Assembly (NCBI GenBank): GCA_905181675.1
Contig: CAJIYZ010000087.1
Span: forward strand, 1 to 33,637
DNA length: 33,637 nt
Direction: 5' to 3'
Origin: Bacteroidetes bacterium MED-G20
Lineage (GTDB): Bacteria > Bacteroidota > Bacteroidia > Flavobacteriales_D > Parvicellaceae
Every line of letters starts with the position of its first letter. Within the stretch, counting starts at the first letter, position 1. The position numbers were made by a program, and so were the translations under genes. Below, piece after piece: positions 15,449 to 24,200 of this stretch. The notes below the pieces were generated by a model, which saw only the letters and a program-made list of their open reading frames with translations, did no database searches and was not told the DNA's origin.

Positions 15449-16168
15449 ATGATATCGACTTTATATTCACCAAAATTTATAACCAAATACAATAGAAATA
15501 TTAACCACCTATTTAATCGTTATGAAATTGCTCCAGAATCCACTGAAAATTTAAATGCAATTTGCACAAAAGAAGAAATCAATGTTGATTTATTAGCCGA
15601 TCTTATTAATTGTTATAATGATTTAGGTTTTTTAAAAAAAGCTAAATTTGGAAATTATAAAATTCCAGAGTTAGTAGATTATCTTGAAAGATCTCATAAA
15701 TATTATCTTGAAAAAAGAATTCCTGAGCTAGAACAAAGTCTTTTAAAACTAACCCAGCAAGAAAGTTTTTCATTTAATTATGTGCTAATTAATTTTTTCA
15801 AAGAGTACAAAAAAGATATTGTTTCACATTTTAAAACTGAAGATGAAATACTATTTCCATTTTGTAAGGTTTTGTATAATTATATGCAATTTAATACTCA
15901 AGAAGATTTAATATTCGTCCTTGAAAATCAGAAAAAAGCATTTGAACTTATGAAGCATCATAAAGACAATAAGGATGAAATTGATGACCTTCAAAGAGTT
16001 CTATTAAAATATTCTCCTAACGGAAAAAAACTATCTTACTTTGAAATATTTTTAAATCAAATGAGTATTTTCCAACAAGACTTAAAAATACATGCCGAGA
16101 TTGAAGAAAATGTTTTAATGAAAAAAACAATTGCCATTCTTAATAATCTTGAAATTAAAAATGTTTGA
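15449..16168 (+). CDS. Di-iron hemerythrin-domain protein, YtfE/RIC (ScdA)-like
   Basis: A 239-residue protein. Metal ligands of the YtfE/RIC di-iron site are in place with nearly the same spacing: His83, His127, Glu131 (HFKTEDEILF), His170 or His171, His215 and Glu219 (HAEIEENVL). E. coli YtfE uses His84, His129, Glu133, His160, His204 and Glu208. The N-terminal 60 residues resemble the ScdA_N domain (LFNRYEI...NVDLLADLI), but the usual paired cysteines are replaced by APESTEN. The family repairs Fe-S clusters or releases iron or NO after nitrosative and oxidative stress, in the cytoplasm. It has its own promoter with the AATACC palindrome and overlaps the next small gene by 8 bases. Confidence 0.85.
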   Translation: MISTLYSPKFITKYNRNINHLFNRYEIAPESTENLNAICTKEEINVDLLADLINCYNDLGFLKKAKFGNYKIPELVDYLERSHKYYLEKRIPELEQSLLKLTQQESFSFNYVLINFFKEYKKDIVSHFKTEDEILFPFCKVLYNYMQFNTQEDLIFVLENQKKAFELMKHHKDNKDEIDDLQRVLLKYSPNGKKLSYFEIFLNQMSIFQQDLKIHAEIEENVLMKKTIAILNNLEIKNV

Positions 16169-16496
16169 CAATCATATAAAAAACGAAAAGCTTTTACACG
16201 AAAACAAAGTAGGAACTATAGTTCAGTGTAATTCATGTAAAAAGATTTCTATTATAGTTAACAATATTAACTATGTATGTGATGAGAAACAATACAATGA
16301 ACTTTTTCAAATTGTTGAAAATATAGACCAAAATTTAGAAGATTATATTTATAATATAATGGGAATTAACTATGTAATACTAAATACACCGTTAGACAAA
16401 GTAAATTTAATATTTAATTTAAATCAATTTGAAGACCTAACAGAACTGCTTAATCAAGCTAAATATATGTTAGAAGTACACAAACTGTTTTATTAA
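16161..16496 (+). CDS. Small DUF6686-like protein coupled to the hemerythrin
   Basis: The track's start at 16131 is TTG; the ATG at 16161 overlaps the hemerythrin stop by 8 bases and is preferred, giving 111 residues. It contains one Cys pair QCNSCKK (CxxC, residues 22-25) in a short beta-rich start, then an acidic and hydrophobic body. The layout (CxxC followed by hydrophobic strands and an F/Y-E-K stretch) recalls DUF6686 proteins, small cytoplasmic proteins often next to hemerythrin genes in Bacteroidota. Function unknown; CxxC and the coupling suggest a redox or metal partner of the RIC-like protein. It is convergent with bshC and overlaps its stop region by 4 bases. Confidence 0.65.
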   Translation: MFDNHIKNEKLLHENKVGTIVQCNSCKKISIIVNNINYVCDEKQYNELFQIVENIDQNLEDYIYNIMGINYVILNTPLDKVNLIFNLNQFEDLTELLNQAKYMLEVHKLFY

Positions 16497-18061
16497 TAAA
16501 TAATAATTTTCAAACATTTATTCTCTGGTTTAGAATAAGTTTTTAAAGTTTTGATATAATCTTTTTCGCTTCTTACATACATGGGAATAAAACTATCTTT
16601 TCTTTCTGCTAAAGTGCCATTATCATGTAATTGACTAGATATTTTACTTAGCTGAGTTTTTTTAAACTCTTCCTTTCTTTTTAGAGCCTGAAGAAATTTA
16701 TTTCTGACCTTGTCCAAATTACTTTTCATTCCTTTTAGTGAACCATTAACAGATGGAATTAATGTAGTTTCAATACTCTGTGCTTTAGCTAATAAAATTC
16801 GTGATAATTCAATAAGCAATTCATTTTCACTATTAAAATCTAGAATTTCATTATTTGACGAAAGAAGAGTATTTTTAATTAAGGTATCTGGGTCATTTGC
16901 TAAATCGTTATCCGAAAAACCCAAGCTTTTCCATTTTTTATAGCTTTTTTCAGTCATCCAATGAAAATGATCTCTCAAAATAAGTATTGGGAAATTTAGA
17001 TTTGCTAAGTCAAATGATTTTTTTAATTGAGTCCAGTAAACTAATTCCGACGGGCCTCCTATATAAGCTAAATTGGGAAGTAAATTTTCTTGGTAGAGAG
17101 GTCGCATTAATACATTAGGACTAAATTTTTCTGGTGAGCTGTTTAATAGGTTCAAGACCTCTTTTAAATTTAAGTTCCTCTCTCCTATTTTGAAAATATT
17201 GTTTTCAAAAATTATTCTGTGTCTTTTCTTATCGCCAAAGAAAAACAAATTAAGCATTCTTGGATTAATTTTAGGTTCATAACCCAATGCACTCAAGTTT
17301 TTATTGGTCTCTGATACAGAGTTATAAATAAATTGCTCTTCTAGCTCTTTTTTAATAGTAGGAATAAATAGTTTTTTCAATTTTGAATCGTCTGCATCTA
17401 GCACTACCAAGTTTTCTTTTTCAAAAATCTTAGAAATCCAATATCTAGTTGCATTGGCCCAATTTTTCTGTCTCAAAGAAGCTGAAAAAATAGATTCTAA
17501 ATTATTAAATCTAGCATCGTTCTTGAAAAGATCTTTTAAGGATTCTAATATTGGCATGAATATTTCAGGATTTAGATGACCAACACCTAACCCATCTTCT
17601 TTATCGATTGAAAGATTTTTACTAAATATATTTAAAGAGCTGATTTCTTGAAAATCGTGGTCCTCAGAAGCCATCCAAAATATTGGAATAAAGTCAAAAT
17701 CTTGAAACTTTGATTTTAAATTTTCCACCATTTTTAAAACAGAAACAATCTTATGAATAAAGTATTGCGGACCTCCAAATACACAAAGCTGATGGCCAGT
17801 AGTAACCGTGAAAACACCCTTATTTTTTAGAGCTTCTAGATTTTCAGGAGGGGTTAATTCGCAATCTAAATACTGTTGGCTAATGACATCAAAAAGAATT
17901 TCTCTGTTTTCTTTGCTCAAATCTCTTTTCGCAAAAAAATCATGATTCATATAACTTAAGTCTGTTCCATCATGAAAAGAACTCATATTTGAGTCTTTTT
18001 CAAAAAGATCTAATAAAATTGGATGCTTATAAAACGAATTGAAAAGAGGAATCTCTACCAT
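16493..18061 (-). CDS. bshC: Bacillithiol biosynthesis cysteine-adding enzyme BshC
   Basis: A 522-residue protein with BshC hallmarks: TTGHQLCVFGGPQYFIHK (about residues 93-110), PIFWMASEDHDFQE (about 138-151) and YIGGPSELVYW (about 328-338). Length is normal for the family (about 520-540). BshC joins L-cysteine to glucosaminyl-malate, the last step of making bacillithiol, the low-molecular-weight thiol of Bacillota and many Bacteroidota. It stands alone on the minus strand; bshA and bshB are not in the window. Being next to a di-iron repair gene and an Nramp transporter gives a redox/metal theme, but no operon link is implied. Its ATG is 109 bases from the divergent Nramp gene. Confidence 0.93.
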   Translation of the reverse strand: MVEIPLFNSFYKHPILLDLFEKDSNMSSFHDGTDLSYMNHDFFAKRDLSKENREILFDVISQQYLDCELTPPENLEALKNKGVFTVTTGHQLCVFGGPQYFIHKIVSVLKMVENLKSKFQDFDFIPIFWMASEDHDFQEISSLNIFSKNLSIDKEDGLGVGHLNPEIFMPILESLKDLFKNDARFNNLESIFSASLRQKNWANATRYWISKIFEKENLVVLDADDSKLKKLFIPTIKKELEEQFIYNSVSETNKNLSALGYEPKINPRMLNLFFFGDKKRHRIIFENNIFKIGERNLNLKEVLNLLNSSPEKFSPNVLMRPLYQENLLPNLAYIGGPSELVYWTQLKKSFDLANLNFPILILRDHFHWMTEKSYKKWKSLGFSDNDLANDPDTLIKNTLLSSNNEILDFNSENELLIELSRILLAKAQSIETTLIPSVNGSLKGMKSNLDKVRNKFLQALKRKEEFKKTQLSKISSQLHDNGTLAERKDSFIPMYVRSEKDYIKTLKTYSKPENKCLKIIIY

Positions 18062-18170
18062 CTAACGAAATTTAGGAGAAAATAAAAAAACATGATTAAT
18101 TAAATTTTCTTTATACCGAAGCTAAAAAAAATATGAATGAAAATATTAAATTAGAAAATAATAAAAGAAT

Positions 18171-19433
18171 ATGAAACGTATTCAATCTTTGAAAAACACT
18201 TTAGGTCCCGGAATTTTATTCGCTAGTACCGCCATTGGAGTGTCTCATTTGGTTCAAAGCACCAAAGCTGGAGCATTGTTCGGATTTGGACTGTTGTGGG
18301 CTGTAGTAGCAGCTAATGTATTAAAATATCCATTTTTCGAGTTCGGTTCAAGATATGCAAATGCAACAGGAACGAGTATTATAGAAGGATACCAAAAACT
18401 AAGTAAATGGGCATTGTGGACCTATTTTATAATAACTGTTTCCTCCATGTTTTTTGTGTGTGCTGCTGTTGGAAAAGTAACATCAGGATTTATGGAAAAT
18501 TTATTTCAGCTTAATAAAATTGGATTAAGCGGTAGTCTATCTAGTATTTTAATTTTTATGATTTGTGGTGGGATTTTAATTATTGGAAAATTTAAAATAT
18601 TAGATAAATTGATTAAAATAATTGGATTGGTACTGCTAATATCTACTCTTACTGCTTTTAGCCTTTGTATTTTTCATGGACCTGTAAATAAAAATGTAGT
18701 TTTTATTAGTTATCAATCTATTAATAGTGATGCATGGTTTTTTCTTATTCCTTTAATGGGTTGGATGCCAACTGCTGTAGATTTAAGTTCCTGGAATAGC
18801 TTATGGACAGTTGAAAAAATAAAAAGTTCTAAATACCATCCTGCATTAAAAGAAACACTTTTTGAATTTAATTTTGGATATATAATTTCTGGGTTGCTTT
18901 CTATTTGTTTTATTACTCTTGGTGCATTTTTAATTTATGGTACTTCAGAAGTAATGGAAACCTCGAGTCACTTATTTGCTAATCAAGTAGTAAATCTTTA
19001 TACAAAGATATTTGGTAATTGGAGTTACATAATTATTGCATCCAGTACCTTTTCAATAATGTTTGGAACCTGTATAGCGGTATTTGATGGATATGGCAGG
19101 GTACTTAATAAAACAACCGAACTCTTGTTCCCAAATTTATCGATAATAAGAAATAAATATGCCATATGTGTTTTAATATTAATTACTGGTACTTTTTTAA
19201 TAACCAATGAATTTGAAAAATCAGGAGATTTCGGAATTTTAGTAAACTTCGCAACATCTATTTCTTTTATTATTGCACCTATTATTGCAGTTTTTAATTT
19301 TTTAGTAGTCAATAAGTATTTAGATAAGAAGTTTATTCCACCTAAGTGGTTAAATTATTTAGCCATATTAGGTGTTATTTACCTAACACTATTTTCAATA
19401 TTGTACCTTTTTAAAAATTATCTTTTGGCATGA
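18171..19433 (+). CDS. Divergent Nramp-family divalent metal transporter
   Basis: A 420-residue inner-membrane protein with about eleven hydrophobic segments and the Nramp frame GPGILFASTAIGVSH in helix 1. The metal-binding DPGN of canonical Nramp/MntH is replaced by GVSH (residues 23-26). In helix 6 the Met of the MPH motif is kept (Met199), but His is replaced by Thr (MPTAVD). This divergent type is common in Bacteroidota and resembles Nramp-related carriers with altered ion choice. Transition-metal import by the usual coordination is therefore doubtful, and another divalent cation or proton-independent transport is possible. Its last four bases ATGA are shared with the start of the T9SS protein gene. 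Confidence 0.85.
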   Translation: MKRIQSLKNTLGPGILFASTAIGVSHLVQSTKAGALFGFGLLWAVVAANVLKYPFFEFGSRYANATGTSIIEGYQKLSKWALWTYFIITVSSMFFVCAAVGKVTSGFMENLFQLNKIGLSGSLSSILIFMICGGILIIGKFKILDKLIKIIGLVLLISTLTAFSLCIFHGPVNKNVVFISYQSINSDAWFFLIPLMGWMPTAVDLSSWNSLWTVEKIKSSKYHPALKETLFEFNFGYIISGLLSICFITLGAFLIYGTSEVMETSSHLFANQVVNLYTKIFGNWSYIIIASSTFSIMFGTCIAVFDGYGRVLNKTTELLFPNLSIIRNKYAICVLILITGTFLITNEFEKSGDFGILVNFATSISFIIAPIIAVFNFLVVNKYLDKKFIPPKWLNYLAILGVIYLTLFSILYLFKNYLLA

Positions 19434-21292
19434 AATGTTTTTTTAGTTGTTTTTTAATTGTAATTCTTTCCTACAGTGGAATATTTTCTCAGAATTTGAA
19501 AACCTCTTCCACTAAAATAATGAGTACTATTAATCTTAGAGATCACCTTGATTCTTGGAAAGCAACAGTTCAATCAATGCAAATGACGAGCCCTGGCGGA
19601 AATTCATATAATGATTTTTTAATAGCTCAAAAACAGGAAATAGTATTAAAATATCCTAGAATAAAAGCGTTTAACCATTTGGGAAAGTCTCAAAATACAC
19701 CTTCCATTATTATTGAAAACGGATTCGAGGGTAATTTATATAACAATAAAGTTCCCAATGACAATACCTTGGCCATTTCCAACGATGGAATTCTTATTGC
19801 TGGAATAAACTCATCCTATATTATATATGATGTAGAAAATGACACTTTATTATTAAGTAGAACTTTAAATTCCTTAACCTCTACTTTTACCAATTTAAGA
19901 TTTGTAAAAAAATACGATCCAAAGTTTATTTACGACCACCAAGAAGACAGGTTTATTGTGGTATTCCTAGTTGGTAACAAACCTGCCAATAGTCATGTTT
20001 GTGTAGCATTTTCCTCAACTAAGAATCCTATGGACGACTGGAATGTTTATATGCTTACAGGGGATGCTTTAAATACTGGTCATTGGACGGATTATCCAGC
20101 TATTTCAATCACTGAAGATGATTTATTCATTACCGGAAATTTATTGTTAGATGGTGTTAGCTGGCAACTAGGATTTAACCAGTCTATAATCTGGCAAATC
20201 GATAAAGAAAACGGATACTCTGGTTTAGATTCACTTAATTTTAATTTGTGGTCAGACATTAAGGACGACTCTATAAATATTAGAAATATTCACCCAGTAA
20301 AAGGAGCAAGAGAATTACAAGATAAAGAACAGTATTTATTGAGCAATAGGAACTTTTCTTTAGAAAGCGATAGTTTGTACTTAATAAAAATTGAGAATAG
20401 TCAAAAATCCAACAACTCTGAATTGTCAATTCAAAGAATAAGTCTCGATGATCACTATTTTTTGAGTCCTAATGGGCAACAATATAGTGGCAAGGAATTA
20501 GCTACCAATGATTCTAGAGTCTTAGGGGCAATTATTGATGAGGATTGGATACAATTTGTCCAGCATTCAATGGATACTAATTATGGAACTGCTGGTATAT
20601 ACCATGGAATAATTTACAATTACGAGCAAAATCCATTTGTAGAATCAAAAATGATATCAGATTCAATTATAGATTTTGGATATCCAAACATTGCCTCTAC
20701 AGCAATAAATCCAAACGAAAAGGAATGTGTAATTGGATTTAATTATACTTCAATTTATGATACGAACGGTGTTTCGTGTATGTATATGAACAATGAAGAA
20801 AAGTACAGTAGTTATACCAAACTTCATAAAGGAGACAGAGCTATTGACAGGTTAAGTGGGAATATAGACCGTTGGGGAGATTATAGTGGCATTCAAAGAA
20901 AGTACGATGATCCTTGTAGAACGTGGATATCTGGAATGTTTGGGAAAATTGGTAGTAATGGTAGTTGGATTAGTAGCGTTTCTACATCTGACACCTGTAG
21001 AGAGCCTATTCCATATTTATTTTTAGAACCTAAATTTACAGATGGAGTTTTATTTCCAAACCCAAGTAAAAACTTTGTTAATTATGATTTTACCATTGAG
21101 GGTAATTTAGATTTGAAAATATCTATTTATAGTATTGAAGGTAAATTGGTTTCAGTACTTTACAACGACTTAGTTAACAGTGGACCAAACAGACTTAGTT
21201 TTAGTATATTAAATCTTAAAGCTGGAAGTTATTTGTTACTAATAGAAAATAATGAGAACAGATTATTCACCAAAAAACTAATTAAAAACTAA
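19430..21292 (+). CDS. T9SS-exported protein with probable beta-propeller and sorting domain
   Basis: A 620-residue protein with signal peptide (cleavage after about residue 20, SGIFSQ) and a C-terminal T9SS type A sorting domain of about 80 residues: PNPSKNFVNYDF, then IYSIEGKLV, then LKAGSYLLLIENN and a basic end KKLIKN. The central 450 residues are rich in WTDYPAIS-, DDLFITGN- and FGYPNIAS-like short strands and Asp/Asn turns, suggesting a beta-propeller; I recognise no catalytic motif. It would be exported across the outer membrane and attached to the surface or released. Its ATG overlaps the stop of the Nramp gene (ATGA), so the two are made together, an unusual pairing. It is convergent with the giant repeat gene; the stop codons are one base apart. 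Confidence 0.8.
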   Translation: MKCFFSCFLIVILSYSGIFSQNLKTSSTKIMSTINLRDHLDSWKATVQSMQMTSPGGNSYNDFLIAQKQEIVLKYPRIKAFNHLGKSQNTPSIIIENGFEGNLYNNKVPNDNTLAISNDGILIAGINSSYIIYDVENDTLLLSRTLNSLTSTFTNLRFVKKYDPKFIYDHQEDRFIVVFLVGNKPANSHVCVAFSSTKNPMDDWNVYMLTGDALNTGHWTDYPAISITEDDLFITGNLLLDGVSWQLGFNQSIIWQIDKENGYSGLDSLNFNLWSDIKDDSINIRNIHPVKGARELQDKEQYLLSNRNFSLESDSLYLIKIENSQKSNNSELSIQRISLDDHYFLSPNGQQYSGKELATNDSRVLGAIIDEDWIQFVQHSMDTNYGTAGIYHGIIYNYEQNPFVESKMISDSIIDFGYPNIASTAINPNEKECVIGFNYTSIYDTNGVSCMYMNNEEKYSSYTKLHKGDRAIDRLSGNIDRWGDYSGIQRKYDDPCRTWISGMFGKIGSNGSWISSVSTSDTCREPIPYLFLEPKFTDGVLFPNPSKNFVNYDFTIEGNLDLKISIYSIEGKLVSVLYNDLVNSGPNRLSFSILNLKAGSYLLLIENNENRLFTKKLIKN

Positions 21293-21293
21293 A

Positions 21294-24200
21294 TTAATTA
21301 GTCTCTGTATCCCACATGTTTTGGGTGATAACTCCTCCATTTTTAAAGTAACTCACACCCCATTTAGACTTTACTTTTTTATATTCATCGCCCTTATTTC
21401 CTCGGACAACAATTCTAACAATAGTTAACTCAGAAACGTCTCCATTACTATCCTTGCGTTCATATACTTTTTCGGTAATTCCTTCAGGAAACTGTTGCGC
21501 TAACTTTTGAATGTTAATTTTAGAAGCTTTATTAATTGAAATTTCTTTAGCCTGCTCAAGATACTGAGCATTTAAATAATCTGCAGAAAGGTCGGATTTA
21601 TTAACTTGAACTTGAGAAGAGTGATAACTATCTGAATAAAGTTCCAAATTAAATGAGTTGGAAACTCTATTGTCTTCATGATTCTCATTATCCAAACTTC
21701 GCTCATCTTTATACATCTCGTTAATAAAATGAAGATTGTAAACCTTATCTATACCTACATCACTCCAAATAGAAGCCTTAGAAAGTTTTTTATCTAAATA
21801 ATGATCTAAATTAAATGAGTTGATATTTCTTGGATCGTCAGCAGATAAAGCAAATTCGTTAAGATTGGATATTAGAGTTTGAGAACTTTCGAAGTTATTA
21901 TAATTATTATTAATACTTTTAATTTTAATTGTGGAATTATTATCAAAATAATCATTTTGGTAGTAACCGAAAGATGGTATAATTTTAGTTTGTCTTGTAT
22001 CGTCTAAATTTGAAGTATTAGTATTAAAAAGACCCATCATATTTTCAGTAAAAATATGAGAGTTATAAGTAGAATTTTCAGAATGTCCTTCTTCGTCTTC
22101 ATTTAAAATCAAAAGATCTTCTTTGTAGCTATCTATTTTATCGATTAAAAGGTCTCTGTTACTTAATCTAGCAATATTTTCAATTTCAAAATCGGTCAAT
22201 ATTAATTCATTTTCTATAGAATTTGAATAAGTAGTTGAAATTCCCCGATTAACCCATTCCAAATCGTTGACAGATTTATTGTCAAAAAACTTTCCGGTCA
22301 ATAAATCGTTTTTAGCAATTATTTCTGATCTAAAAACTTCTTTATTTTCAAGTAATTGATTTTGTGTTTCAATTTTATTGAAGTTTCTTGTTGTGTTTTC
22401 TAATGAAAATAAATAAATCTCATTCAGATTAGACATATTCATTTCTTTGTAATCCACAACTTTAGGAATATTATTCCACCTTGAATCGTTGCTGTTTTCA
22501 AAGCTTTTCTGAATATTTTTATAAAAAACACTTATTTGATCGTTTTGAAGACTTGTTTTTAATTCTTGCTTAGATCTATTTTTAATGGCAAATTGTTCGG
22601 CAACATTCTTTTTAAAGTCAGCTTCAATTCCCATTTTTTCAAAATCGTCTGATTTTTCAGAACCCAACATTCTATCTATTTGGTCTTCGCTGTATTTTCC
22701 AGAAACTTCTTTACCATACATTAAGCTATAACTATTTAAAACAGATTGGTTGCTAGATAAACCATTTGATGCATCTTGATCCATAAGCTTATTAATTTCA
22801 ACTACTTTATCTTTATGCATTTCACCTTGAGGATTGATTTTTGCAGCATTTTGAAAAGATTCAATTGCCAAAGAATAACTTTTAGAAGAGAGATGTCTAT
22901 TACCTTGTTTAATTAATAAATCATACTGGTTTTTTTTCTCTAGATTGTTAAGAGCAATTAATTTGGCTTCAGACACTTGCTTTATTTTTTCTTTTAGAAT
23001 AGTTTCTTCTGGTAGAACAGACAATGCCTTTCTATAATAGATTATAGACTTATCAAAATTCTTATCGTTAAAAAACTTTTCTGCTTTTGCTACGAAATCA
23101 TCGTATTTTTCTCTGGACTTATTTCCAAACTGTTCAACAATTAACTTTTCTATTTCTAATATTTTTGTATTTGGATTAGGATCATTAGGCATAATTTTAC
23201 TAGCCTGAAGATAATATTGTTTTGCTTTACTTAATTGATTATTTGTTTTGGCATCCTCCGCTTTTAGAATTAAACCATCGTATTTCTCTTTGGAGGCAAG
23301 ATTTTGTTTTTCATCATTTTCTTTGGAGGCAAGATCAGATAACAATTGATTAATTTCGACTAACCTTTGGGTTGGATAATCATTTGTAAAATTAATTTCC
23401 TTCGCTTTTTTGTAGAAATTTCTAGCTTCATCGTATTTTTTACTGTTGAAATTCTCATCAGCAATTTTAATCACTTCATCGTACTCTATTTTTAAATTAT
23501 CTTGGTCTTGTTTATTTAAAGCTTGGTCAATAATTACTATTTGTTCATTGGGGTAAGGGTTTTGAGGAATAATAAATTTTGCTTTTTGATAAACTATTTT
23601 AGCTTCTTGGTATTTATTTTCATCTCTTAAAGCATCGGCTCTAGAAATCATATTATTATAGTTCTGTTCTACCTCATCTTGGGACTGAATATCTTCCAAT
23701 TTAATCTTAATTTCAGATAGTTTCTTTTTTGGATAGTATTCATTGCCAAATAATTTTAGTGCTTCTTGGTATTTGGTTTGAGACTCAAGTAGGTTATTTT
23801 CTTGGAAAAGTTGATCTGCATTTTTAATTATTTCATCGTATTGATTTCTTTTTGATGCTTTTTGATCTTTCAAGGACTTTAAATCGGCTAATTTTAAATT
23901 AATTTCCTCAATTCTTTTAATAGGATGGTCCTTGTCATAAATGTTTTTTGCAGAAACATAGTGGTTCAACGCCTTTTCCCAGCTCTCAGAATCAAATTCT
24001 TTATCTGCTTGATTAATTAAAGTTTGGTACTCGTTGTCTTTAGTCTCTTTTTCAATAATTAATCTCTTAATCTCTCTGATTTTTTCTATCGGATAAGATT
24101 CATTAGGTAATATTTCGTTTGCACCATCAAATTTTTTCATTGCCTCATCGTATGATAATTCTAAAAACAATTTATCTGCAGACTTGATTAGTTCTTCATA

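Noticed and set aside
3505-16496. Genomic island or recent transfer of the iron locus
   Set aside because: No integrase, tRNA, flanking repeats or visible change in base composition; promoters are of the same type as elsewhere in the window.
16710-16943. 77-residue plus-strand ORF
   Set aside because: Antisense shadow of bshC.
19025-19312. 95-residue minus-strand ORF
   Set aside because: Antisense shadow of the Nramp gene.
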